NCBI GenBank assembly: GCA_964494005.1
Contig: CAZBQE010000009.1
Span: 1-22,779, forward strand
Length of the DNA stretch: 22,779 bases
Direction of reading: 5' to 3'
DNA from: CAJBLF01 sp964494005
GTDB taxonomy: Bacteria > Patescibacteriota > Gracilibacteria > Absconditabacterales > Absconditicoccaceae
Position 1 is the stretch's first letter. Every line of letters starts with the position of its first letter. Under the pieces are notes generated by a model. That model was given only the letters and a program-made list of their open reading frames with translations, was not told the DNA's origin and did not search any database. The position numbers and the translations under genes were made by a program. This document shows positions 1 through 6,704 of this stretch, one piece after another.

Positions 1-8
1 GACTATAA

Positions 9-57
9 TTAAGAATTGAGAATTAAGAATTAAGAATTAGGAATTGAGAATTGAGAA
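9..57. repeat. imperfect tandem repeat of a 7-8 bp word
   Basis: Iterations of AGAATTA / AGAATTGA fill the left edge of the window, immediately before a terminator hairpin. It is one of several unrelated-looking iterated words found in the gaps between genes of this window. No coding potential is visible. Confidence 0.75.
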
Positions 58-60
58 TAT

Positions 61-89
61 AAACTTAGTCTTTGGGCTAAGTTTTTTTT
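61..89 (+). terminator. intrinsic terminator of a gene left of the window
   Basis: An 8-bp stem (AAACTTAG / CTAAGTTT) with an 8-nt loop is followed by a T run on the plus strand. It probably ends a plus-strand gene that lies outside the window, converging on the minus-strand gene at 139-558. Confidence 0.75.
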
Positions 90-94
90 AAAAT

Positions 95-123
95 AAAAAA
101 AACTTCTGGAATATGTCCAGAAG
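95..123 (-). terminator. intrinsic terminator for the 139-558 gene
   Basis: The stem CTTCTGGA / TCCAGAAG (8 bp, 5-nt loop) is followed on the minus strand by a run of eight T. It lies 16 bases past the stop codon of the minus-strand gene at 139-558. Confidence 0.8.
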
Positions 124-138
124 CAGTAATAATTAATT

Positions 139-558
139 TTATTTTCTTAATGGATCTGAAAAGTAGTCATTAAATATCTTTTCAATTTCATTGGACCATA
201 ATTTTAGTCCTTGGATTCTGTTTTTTATTATTATTGAATAACAATCAATACTTGGTCCAATATCTGTTCCTGTTGCTTTAAAACATTTATTGCAGGTTAT
301 TTGGACTCTAAAAGTAAATGCTTTTCCGTTTTGTTTTTTTAATCCTCTTTGATGGGATTCTAATGTCCATAAAAATTTTTTGTTTTTGCATGCACAACTA
401 ATGTTTGGTTGTAATTCTTCTTTTGTGATGATTTTTAGTAGATAAAATACTTTCATTTCATCATTATGACTTCTTGGTTCGATCATTTCTACAGTAATGT
501 TTGTGGGAATGATTATACATCCAATCTCGTCTCCTGGTTTTAAAATTATTTTTTTCAT
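139..558 (-). CDS. hypothetical protein with CxC and CxxC pairs
   Basis: A 139-residue protein that I do not recognise. It has no signal peptide or membrane segment. Cysteines occur as a CxC pair at residues 55-57 and a CxxC pair (CNKC) at 89-92. That spacing would suit a zinc ribbon or similar metal-binding knuckle, but this is inference from the pattern only. The sequence between the pairs is basic and aromatic (KFLWTLESHQRG). The start is the ATG at 558; the 5' leader is A-rich on the coding strand with no Shine-Dalgarno. It contains no internal TGA, so it reads the same in the standard code. It ends in TAA and is followed by a clear terminator, so it is probably transcribed alone. Confidence 0.7.
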   Translation of the reverse strand: MKKIILKPGDEIGCIIIPTNITVEMIEPRSHNDEMKVFYLLKIITKEELQPNISCACKNKKFLWTLESHQRGLKKQNGKAFTFRVQITCNKCFKATGTDIGPSIDCYSIIIKNRIQGLKLWSNEIEKIFNDYFSDPLRK

Positions 559-621
559 TTTTTTTGTTTTTTTGTTTTTTTTAGACTAATGATTAGTATG
601 TTAAATACAATATTTGTTTTT

Positions 622-645
622 AAAAAAAATCTTTCCTGTGGAAAG
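622..645 (-). terminator. intrinsic terminator after tRNA-Cys
   Basis: The stem CTTTCC / GGAAAG with a 3-nt loop is followed on the minus strand by a run of eight T. It lies 23 bases past the 3' end of the tRNA-Cys gene, so it probably ends that transcript. Confidence 0.75.
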
Positions 646-668
646 CTTTATTTTTTATTAAGTTACAA

Positions 669-741
669 GGCACCGATGGGATTCGAACCCATGAACCGAG
701 GTTTTGCAGACCTGTCTATTAGACCACTCTAGCACGGTGCC
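669..741 (-). tRNA. tRNA-Cys (anticodon GCA)
   Basis: A 73-nt cloverleaf can be folded by eye. The acceptor stem is GGCACCG / CGGTGCC, the D arm is closed by CTA / TAG, and the anticodon stem AGGT / ACCT has loop CTGCAAA with anticodon GCA (705-707). The T arm is GGG-TTCGAAT-CCC. The outermost anticodon-stem pair is a C-C mismatch. CCA is not encoded. A truncated near-identical 5' copy lies 39 bases upstream in the same direction, and a terminator follows. Confidence 0.93.
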
Positions 742-780
742 GTGACTGAATATAATTGATATTTTTTTTATTAAGGCTAT

Positions 781-845
781 GGGATTCGCCACGGAGGATT
801 CCGTGGTAAGCAGACCTGTCTATTAGACCACTCTAGCAAGGTGCC
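781..845 (-). pseudogene. truncated tRNA-Cys 5' half plus 28-nt hairpin element
   Basis: Reading the minus strand from 845, the first 36 nt match the neighbouring tRNA-Cys with one change (acceptor position 7, G to T) and run through the D arm to the anticodon loop (CTGC). The match then stops. It is replaced by a 28-nt element (808-781) with a perfect 7-bp stem CCACGGA / TCCGTGG, a 4-nt loop and the tail CGAATCCC. No T arm or 3' acceptor strand can be formed. The same arrangement, with a homologous element, precedes tRNA-Thr at 8744-8806. It could be a pseudogene, a small-RNA gene or a leader of the downstream tRNA transcript; the sequence alone does not decide. Confidence 0.75.
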
Positions 846-908
846 ATTTTGGTCATGATGCATATATACAAATTCGGTTTAACTTTTCAATTACAAATGC
901 TATCTATA

Positions 909-1364
909 CTATAAATGTTTCATCTCTCTGTCCATCTGTCTTTTGACATCTTTTTCTTTGAGTATTTGTTTTTTTTCTACTTTTCTTATACGTTTTGCGA
1001 TGCCTATTTTGAGTTTAATTAATCCGCGAGATGTGATGTAAATTTCTAGAGGAAGTGCGGTTTTTCCTGTATTATCCAAAGCTGCAGCTATTTTTGCTAA
1101 TTCTTTTTTGGTGACTAATAATTTTCTTTTCCCTTTGGATTGGTAGCCGGCTGCCATGATGTGTGAGGTCTTTTCATAAAGCGGAATATCCATATTGATA
1201 ATCCGTAATTCATTATTTTCTATTCTGATAATGCTTTCTTTGATATTTACTTGACTTGATTTGATTGATTTAACTTCGTGTCACTTCAAAACTATACCGA
1301 CTTCGTATTCTTTGTCGATTTGGTAGTCACTGTATGCTCTTCTGTTTTTACTAATAAGCTTCAT
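909..1364 (-). CDS. smpB: SsrA-binding protein SmpB
   Basis: SmpB binds tmRNA and delivers it to ribosomes stalled on mRNAs without a stop codon. The 151-residue product has the usual family length. The N-terminal half carries the typical block NRRAYSDYQIDKEYEVGIVL followed by KGHEVKSIKSSQVNIKES. The middle shows IPLYEKTSH, and the C-terminal tail is Lys/Arg-rich, as expected for the part that enters the decoding centre. The glycine of LKGHEV is encoded by TGA; under the standard code the gene would appear as a 94-residue fragment from 1193. Start is ATG at 1364, stop TAG. The tmRNA gene is not visible in the window. tRNA-Cys lies downstream in the same direction. Confidence 0.95.
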
Positions 1365-1377
1365 AATAAATTTTTGG

Positions 1378-1431
1378 TAAAAGGTAGAAGGTAAAAGGTA
1401 GAATCTTTCTACTTTCTACTTGATACTTTCT
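1378..1431. repeat. iterated GTAGAAAG / CTTTCTAC words
   Basis: Iterated (G)GTAGAAGGTAAAAG words change to their complement-like form TCTACTTTCTACTTGATACT, giving a loosely palindromic block exactly between the smpB start and the stop of the upstream gene. The same word family recurs inside the uvrD coding sequence at 18129-18153. Confidence 0.75.
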
Positions 1432-1432
1432 A

Positions 1433-2554
1433 CTAATTTTTAGGTTCTACCCAGTTTATTTTTGTATTTCCTATTCAGAGATTGATGTAAAGGTGAAGTG
1501 TTGCTTTTGTTTCTTGTATGTTTTGTGATTGGAAGTAATGTTTCTCTGTACTTTCAAATCCAGGAATATTGAGTTTTCCTACGAGATGTTTGTAATACAT
1601 CATTACGCCGATATCGTCAGGGATATTTATTTCTACATTCGCTGCGGTACCTTGAATTTCTATTTTATTTCCAGAGAGCACATTCTCTACTTTTATTGTG
1701 ATGTCATTTATTCCACCGTGAATTTTTATTGTTTTTCGTTGAAAGGTAGTCATGTCGATGGTATGTAGTCAGAGGAAATTTTTAATATAGAGAAAGTTTA
1801 TTATTTTATTTTCTGGTAGTGTAAGATTAATATTACTTCGATAGTTTTGTAAGACATTCCGGTTTTTATCTTCGTTGATTTTTAGATATCCTGCGTTTTC
1901 ATTTTTTCCTGAATTTACAATAAGATGTCTATCAGAGTTCCATGTTCCTTTGATGGTTGTATATTTGTCGTTTCCATCGATATAAGAATTTCCTATCAAA
2001 GTGTTTATATATAGATTATTTTTTTCTGTTGTTTGTATTGGATAATTGAGTCTTATTCATTCTTTTCGTTTAGTTGAAGGATTAAGTGAGGTATAAATAC
2101 CTATACTAAATATCCCGCAAAATACTCACAAAAATAGAATGAGTCCAAATATTTTTCCAAACAATCATTTATAACTTCGAATGATAATAGTACTGAATAT
2201 AATGACTAATGGGTATATTTGATGAAGTTTGAAACTATTGATAGATAATTCTATTAATCCTGTCGATTCTCCGAGCATCAAAAATCCTATAGCAAGCAGA
2301 GCGATAATAGTCAATGTCCTAAAAAATCCGTGGATTCTCTGTTTTTTGTAGACCACTTTTTCGACTATTTGTACGATTGGTGCTTGTTGGATGAATTGCG
2401 GTTCACTAGGTTTTGGTTCTTGCATCGGTGGAGGAGGGGGAGTATAGGTAGGAATAGTTTCCTTCTCTTTCTGCTCGTGTATCTGTTCGATATTCTGTTC
2501 TTCATCTAGTTGTTTTCCCAGTTCTTTTTCTACGAAATTTTTTGCTTCAACCAT
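1433..2554 (-). CDS. membrane protein with Pro-rich N-terminus and LiaF-like C-terminal domain
   Basis: A 373-residue protein, visible as one gene only when TGA is Gly (at least five internal TGAs). Residues 1-35 are charged and probably helical. Residues 37-55 form a proline-rich linker (TPPPPPMQEPKPSEP). Three hydrophobic segments follow at about 78-95, 112-125 and 134-154. The rest is beta-rich and presumably extracytoplasmic, with the stretch VEINIPDDIGVMMYYKHLVG near residue 320. That stretch resembles the C-terminal beta domain of LiaF / DUF4097-type envelope-stress proteins. This is a family-level resemblance, not a firm assignment. Start is ATG at 2554, preceded by an in-frame TAA. 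Stop is TAG at 1433-1435, after a TGA-coded Gly at 1475-1477. Confidence 0.75.
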
Positions 2555-2578
2555 ACTTTAAAACTAAATGATAAATGT

Positions 2579-2640
2579 GTTTAAAGTTTAAGGCTTAAGG
2601 TTCAGGCTGTACTATAGCTAATAAGCAGCCTTATGCTTTT
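2579..2640. repeat. iterated AAGGCTTAAGG / GCCTTATGC words with inverted halves
   Basis: The intergenic block between two minus-strand genes is made of words such as TTTAAAGTTTAAGGCTTAAGG and GCCTTATGC. The halves pair as AGGCTG / CAGCCT around 2604-2628, so a hairpin is possible. A related word (AAAGCCTAAAGTTTAAAGC) occurs at 4201-4222 upstream of glyQS. Confidence 0.65.
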
Positions 2641-2661
2641 TGCCTCATGCCTTATGCTATT

Positions 2662-4077
2662 TTAAAGTTTTATTTCTTCCCATTTTATTCTTTCCTGTTT
2701 CATACTATCTCTTTCTCTGATAGTGACGGTTCCATCTTCGATGCTTTGATGATCAACAGTGATGCAGTATGGTGTTCCGATTTCGTCTTGTCTGCGATAT
2801 CTTTTTCCGATTGCTCCTCCATCATCGTATTCACATTTGTAGTCTTTGCTTAAGTTTTTGAAAATTTTTTCTGCGAGTTCGACTTGTTTCTCGTCTTTTT
2901 TGACTAGTGGTAGGATGGCAAATTTTATCGGAGCTAATTGTTTAGGAAATCTGACTACTACGCGAGATTCACCATCTTCTAATTTTTCTTCGTCGTAGAA
3001 TTCCAACATAGTCACCATCACAGTTCTTCCTAATCCAAATGATGCTTCTATGCATCGTGGAATATATCTTTTTCCGGTGAATGGATCTGAATATTGCATA
3101 TCTTTTCCACTTACTTCTTGATGTTGTCTGAGATCAAAATCTGTTCTGTTGTGTACTCCTTGTATCTCTCAGAATCCTCGTGGATATTGGTATTCTATAT
3201 CAGTTGCTGCTGCAGCGTAATGTGCCAATTTTTCATGATCCTTGAATCTAAGATGATCAGGATGTATTCCTATAATTTGTGTTCGATAATTCATAGAATC
3301 TTCTTTTCGTTTGTTGTATGTTTCCATTGCTTTGTCCGCATCGTTTTCTACGAAATATTCTATTTCCATTTGCTCAAATTCTCTTGTTCTGTAGAGGAAT
3401 TGTCCTGGAGTGATTTCGTTTCTAAATGCTTTTCCTATCTGTGCTAATCCAAAAGGGATTCTTGATCTTGTTGTATCCAATATTGCTTTGAAATCCGTGA
3501 AAAGTGATCAGCAAGTTTCTGGTCTCAGATAGACTTTTGAACTATCGTTTGCTACGGGTCCTAGATGAGTATCCAACATCATATTGAAGTTTCTGCATTC
3601 TGTCCACTCAGCTACTTGTTTACTTTCAGGATTTTTTGGAATATATTTTATGATAAATTCTCTCATTCCTTCATTGCCTCGGGATTCTGGAGAGAGGTTT
3701 TTCACTCATAATTTTTTTATTAATTCGTCGTCATTCAATCCATTTCTGTTTTTTTCAAAAAAATCTTCGATGAGTTTATCTGCACGGAATCTTTGTCCAT
3801 TTTTTTTGTCGTCAATTAGCGCATCAGTAAAAGATGCTAGATGTCAGCTAGCTTTCCAAAGTGTTGGGTTGGCAATGATAGCAGTATCCATAAAGAGTAT
3901 ATTATCACTTTCTTGCGTGAAATGTTTCGTCCAAAGATCTGCGATATTTTTTTTGAGTAATGAACCATAAGGACCAAAATCCCAAGCATTGGCTAATCAT
4001 CCGTAAATTTCAGAATTTGGATATACGAATCCTTTTCTTTTTGCTCGTGCGACAATCGTTTCTAAGCTAAATCACAT
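2662..4077 (-). CDS. glyQS: glycyl-tRNA synthetase, single-chain class II
   Basis: Charges tRNA-Gly. In a code 25 organism it must also supply glycine to the UGA-reading tRNA. The 471-residue length fits the homodimeric GlyRS family. The N-terminus has RKGFVYPNSEIYGGLANAWD and FGPYGSLLKKN. The core shows YLRPET, FGLAQIGKAFRNEITPGQF, YRTREFEQMEIEYF and the DRT-like block HNRTDFDLRQHQ. Motif 3 is IEASFGLGR near residue 340, followed by the anticodon-binding domain (LAPIKFAILPLVKK, DEIGTPYCITVD). After YLRPET the usual AQGIF reads CGSLF, with Gly encoded by TGA. Several other glycines are TGA-coded, including the second residue and one in IYGG. Start ATG at 4077, stop TAA; no Shine-Dalgarno. Confidence 0.96.
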
Positions 4078-4638
4078 ACTAGAATGTTAAAGTGTTAAAA
4101 TGTTGAAATAACAAAACAATAAAACGTTTGAACGTTTGTATGTTGAATGTATAGGAAAATAGCTTATATTTTCAATTCGTAATTTTAGTTAGCAAAAAGC
4201 TCAAAGCCTAAAGTTTAAAGCTGTCTTTTTAGTTTGTATTTTAGTGTAAAAAAGTCTTCAAAAATTTGCATTATTTCGTTTTCTCAGTATACTTGATATT
4301 AGGAAGAGGGTCTTGCTTATAAGTATAATGCGATACACTACCAGTCTACTTATCGTATTACGCTATCGATAACCTATGTTTTGGAAGCATAAGTGCCACC
4401 AAAAATAAAAACAAAATTGCCTATTATTATTTATCTTTTATATTGTGGCATCCAAACTTGTTCTTTCCTTTTCTTAGTGTTTCTTTAGTGCATATGATGC
4501 GGTCAAAAACTGGTGCATGCCGGTTTTGTGCTTGCTCTTGCTTGTGTCGTATTCGTTGCTTGCGAGTTTCATCGCTTGCTTCATCTTATTTGCTTTTTTG
4601 CTCTCTTCCTTTCCTTCAAAAAAAAAGTCTTCAAAAAT
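4078..4638. other. gene-poor region with iterated words, a 21-bp direct repeat and a hairpin
   Basis: I see no convincing gene here on either strand. 4083-4145 holds iterated GTTAAA / GTTTGAACGTTTG words, and 4196-4226 holds AAAGCCTAAAG-type words. A 10-bp stem with one G-U pair (4326-4335 with 4351-4360, 15-nt loop) could be part of a structured RNA. A 21-bp sequence built on AAGTCTTCAAAAATTTG occurs at 4248-4268 and again at 4621-4641, where it runs into a promoter. On the minus strand both copies can be read as codons for QIFEDFF, the first one after an ATG. A Lys-rich 36-codon minus-strand ORF (4474-4584) is possible but unsupported. GlyRS transcription must start inside the left part. 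Confidence 0.5.
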
Positions 4639-4666
4639 TTGACAAAAAAATATTTTTGACTATAAT
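4639..4666 (+). promoter_or_regulatory. near-consensus sigma70-type promoter
   Basis: A perfect -35 TTGACA (4639-4644) and a perfect -10 TATAAT (4661-4666) are separated by 16 bases. Transcription would begin near 4673, about 65 bases before the small ORF at 4738. The -35 box overlaps the end of the second copy of the 21-bp direct repeat. Confidence 0.8.
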
Positions 4667-4725
4667 TGATAGTGTAATCATCTCTTCTCCATATCATATG
4701 TTCGTTGTATACTGATATATGTTAT

Positions 4726-4735
4726 AGGAAGGAGG
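4726..4735 (+). promoter_or_regulatory. perfect Shine-Dalgarno site
   Basis: AGGAAGGAGG lies just upstream of the ATG at 4738; the GGAGG core ends 2 bases before the start codon. It stands out because most other genes in the window have AT-rich leaders with no recognisable ribosome-binding site. Confidence 0.7.
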
Positions 4736-4737
4736 TC

Positions 4738-4905
4738 ATGAATAGTTACCTTGATAGCCTTTATTGGTTGTCATTGCTCATCCATCTACTAATTCCTGTT
4801 TGTTCTCTACTTCAACGTTGTTGTAGCAAAACTAGCGTTGCTATTTCGATTATAGTATGGTTATCTATGGGTCTTAGTTGAAAGGTTATCTTTCTATCAT
4901 GCTAG
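4738..4905 (+). CDS. small hydrophobic protein (55 residues)
   Basis: This short ORF is too small and too TGA-interrupted to be found by standard-code gene calling. It reads MNSYLDSLYWLSLLIHLLIP at the N-terminus, then a short polar Cys/Arg stretch (LLQRCCSKTS), then a second hydrophobic segment (VAISIIVWLSMGL), a TGA-coded Gly and a short tail. Two membrane-spanning helices are plausible. It ends in three consecutive in-frame stops, TAG TAG TAA. Support for its being real comes from context: a perfect promoter, a perfect Shine-Dalgarno and a strong downstream terminator. I recognise no family. The alternative is a structured non-coding transcript of about 365 nt with a fortuitous ORF. Confidence 0.5.
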
Positions 4906-5009
4906 TAGTAAATGATCTTGAGTGCTTGTCCTTGTTTTTTATCTTCAGAGTTCTCTTTGTTTTTAATTCTTGGACGAGTATGTCTGTTTGTGGCTTTCTT
5001 CCTTACCCT

Positions 5010-5037
5010 AAAAAATCGCTTCTCTGCGATTTTTTTT
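5010..5037 (+). terminator. strong intrinsic terminator
   Basis: A 9-bp stem AAAAATCGC / GCGATTTTT with loop TTCTCT runs into further T residues. It closes the transcription unit that begins at the promoter at 4639-4666. By symmetry it could also act on minus-strand transcripts. Confidence 0.85.
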
Positions 5038-5072
5038 GTTTATTGATTTCTTTTTGTAAAAAGCTATATATT

Positions 5073-5106
5073 TATCTATCATTTATCATCTATCATTTAT
5101 CATTTT
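5073..5106. repeat. iterated TATCATT(T) words
   Basis: About four copies of (TC)TATCATTTA fill the short leader of the HIT protein gene, ending 11 bases before its ATG. No other function is apparent. Confidence 0.7.
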
Positions 5107-5117
5107 TATATAAAGGT

Positions 5118-5513
5118 ATGGATTGTTTATTTTGCAAAATTATTGCTGGAGAAATACCTAGTGTAAAAATACGAGAAAATAATGAATTTGTCGCGATATT
5201 GGATGCGTTCCCTGCATGTAAGGGACAGATGTTAGTAATTCCCAAACGTCATTATGATTCAGATATATTTCTTATGAAGGATGAGATATATGTTTCATTG
5301 TTTCTTGCATCCAAAGAAGTTGTCGCATTAATGAAAAAAGGGTTGTGAGTAGAAAAAGTTGGTATGGTTATCGAAGGTCTCCAAGTTCCTCATGCACATG
5401 TAAAATTGTATCCATTCTGGGAAGGAAAATCATTTGAAGGAGGATTGACTGGTCATACTATGGTTGATAGAGAAGAATTGGAAAAACTCGCTGATATGTT
5501 GAAATCTTCGTAG
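5118..5513 (+). CDS. HIT family protein (nucleotide hydrolase/transferase)
   Basis: HIT proteins hydrolyse or transfer nucleotides from substrates such as diadenosine polyphosphates or adenylated amines. The 131-residue product begins MDCLFCKIIAGEIPSVKI, the classic HIT N-terminus with a zinc-type CxxC, followed by FVAILDAFPACKGQMLVIPK. The catalytic motif reads VPHAHVKLYP: the first two histidines are present, including the expected nucleophile, but the third is Lys. The glycine at the junction KKGLGVEKVG is TGA-coded, so the standard code stops the protein before the catalytic motif. I place the start at ATG 5118, because the open frame continues upstream only through a terminator and a repeat. 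Stop is TAG. It lies 25 bases before the next gene. Confidence 0.92.
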
Positions 5514-5538
5514 TTTTATTTTTTTACTATATTTTCTT

Positions 5539-5931
5539 ATGCTTACCTTTCCAGAGGTGCTTTTGTTGTGGTCAGCGTTCTTTATGCTGGTATTTGGTCT
5601 GCCTGCATTATTTGTTCCTAAAACTTTTAAGGGTGTTTTGGAAAAGATTCTTAAAAATGCTGAATTGATCAGGGTTCGAGGGTTTATTATTATGATGCTT
5701 TGATTATTGTATTTGATGGTATATCAAACATTCAATAATGGTCGAGCAATGTTTTTCTCTATTTTTGGGTATGTATCATTACTCAAAGGTATGGTACTTA
5801 TTCGATGGCCATCTCGGGCAAATACTAAATATACATGGTGGTATTCTACAAAGACAGGAAGTGTGTGTATGTGAATTATTTGCGTGCTTTTTGCTGCGTT
5901 CCTTGCTCGGATAGCGTTAGCTAAGATTTAA
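5539..5931 (+). CDS. small integral membrane protein
   Basis: A 130-residue protein of unknown function. Hydrophobic segments lie at about 8-27 (LLLWSAFFMLVFGLPALFV), 48-63 (FIIMMLGLLYLMVY), 70-88 (MFFSIFGYVSLLKGMVLIRW) and 107-129 (VCMGIICVLFAAFLARIALA), so four membrane passes are likely. There are no polar catalytic motifs. Two glycines, one each in the second and fourth helices, are TGA-coded. Start is ATG at 5539 with no Shine-Dalgarno; stop is TAA. It follows the HIT gene closely and is followed by a terminator, so the two probably share a transcript. Confidence 0.8.
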
Positions 5932-5950
5932 AAAAAATGCATATATTTGG

Positions 5951-5976
5951 AAGGACGGCGTGAGTCGTCTTTTTCT
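5951..5976 (+). terminator. intrinsic terminator
   Basis: A stem of about 9 bp (AAGGACGGC paired with GTCGTCTTT, two G-U pairs) is capped by a GTGA tetraloop and followed by T residues. It begins 20 bases past the stop of the membrane-protein gene. Confidence 0.75.
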
Positions 5977-6102
5977 TTATTGTAAAATTATAGTATTGAC
6001 TTTATTTATTGAATTATTAGTTTGGTAAAATCTTATTAAATTTTGATGAATGTATTTATGAGAACATATTGTAAAGAATAATTTTATTTTTTTTATTTTT
6101 TT

Positions 6103-6603
6103 ATGGGTATTGAAATATTTTATCCTGAGAAAATTATTTCTCCTGAAGTAATGCATTATGCAAAAACATTGGAAGATATTCGTGAACAAATAAAATATGT
6201 GATGGTTGATGATGTATCTTGTCAGGATATTTTCCAACAATATAATTCAGATAAATGAATAGTTTCTTTATGATTTTCAAGATCTGTTTTTTCTTGATCT
6301 TCTGGACGTATCAAAGCATTTCATACTGCGAATCTTTTTGGTTTGGAGCAACAACAAAGAATTGATGATACTATTTTTTTTCGTACTCATGTTCTTCAAT
6401 CTCGTATCAAATATTTGTGAAAAGATCTTTTTGGTAAGACACTTGATTTTTTTAAAGAACAGTGAGTATATTCAGTTTCTATCACACCATTTCAATCAAG
6501 TTGATCTTTGTGATTTTATAAAAAAATGATTGATATGTATGCAAATCGTATTTTGGAGGTATGTATTCATCCCAATGATGATATTTCTTTGGTGTTAAAA
6601 TAA
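6103..6603 (+). CDS. hypothetical protein, possibly GNAT acetyltransferase-like
   Basis: A 166-residue protein, invisible to standard-code calling because it holds seven TGA codons by my reading. Under code 25 it runs without a break from ATG (MGIEIFYPEKIISPEVMHYA) to TAA. Residues 88-140 have the order expected of a GNAT fold: a strand with FFRTHVLQSRIK, a basic turn and helix GKDLFGKTLDFFKEQG, a strand VYSVSITPF, then GSLGFYKKMID near residue 138. That last element resembles the FYxkxGF signature of acetyltransferases. The resemblance is weak and the CoA-binding Q/RxxGxG/A motif is not canonical. Membrane segments are absent. It may be transcribed with aspS, which starts 101 bases later. 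Confidence 0.6.
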
Positions 6604-6704
6604 TCAGAAGAAATGTTATATTATTTTCTTGATAACCGAGGGTAATTGTATACATATAGAGTATCAATTGCTTTTTTTTTCTTTATTTTTGAAATTATTC
6701 GATA

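Noticed and set aside
781..845. A tRNA-Ser(GCU) with a long variable arm
   Set aside because: GCT follows the 5' anticodon stem and the hairpin could mimic a variable arm, but the 3' anticodon stem, a complete T arm and the 3' acceptor strand are missing, and the 5' half is a copy of tRNA-Cys.
4474..4584. Minus-strand 36-residue Lys-rich ORF
   Set aside because: Plausible composition (KQAMKLASNEYDTSK) but no clear promoter or Shine-Dalgarno at a good distance, and too short to support alone.
4443..4715. 90-residue plus-strand ORF
   Set aside because: Low-complexity Cys/Ser/Leu composition, no start signal, and it runs through the promoter at 4639-4666; no conserved pattern visible.
4878..5117. 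80-residue N-terminal extension of the HIT protein
   Set aside because: The frame is open, but it crosses a strong terminator and a repeat, and MDCLFCKII is the normal family N-terminus.
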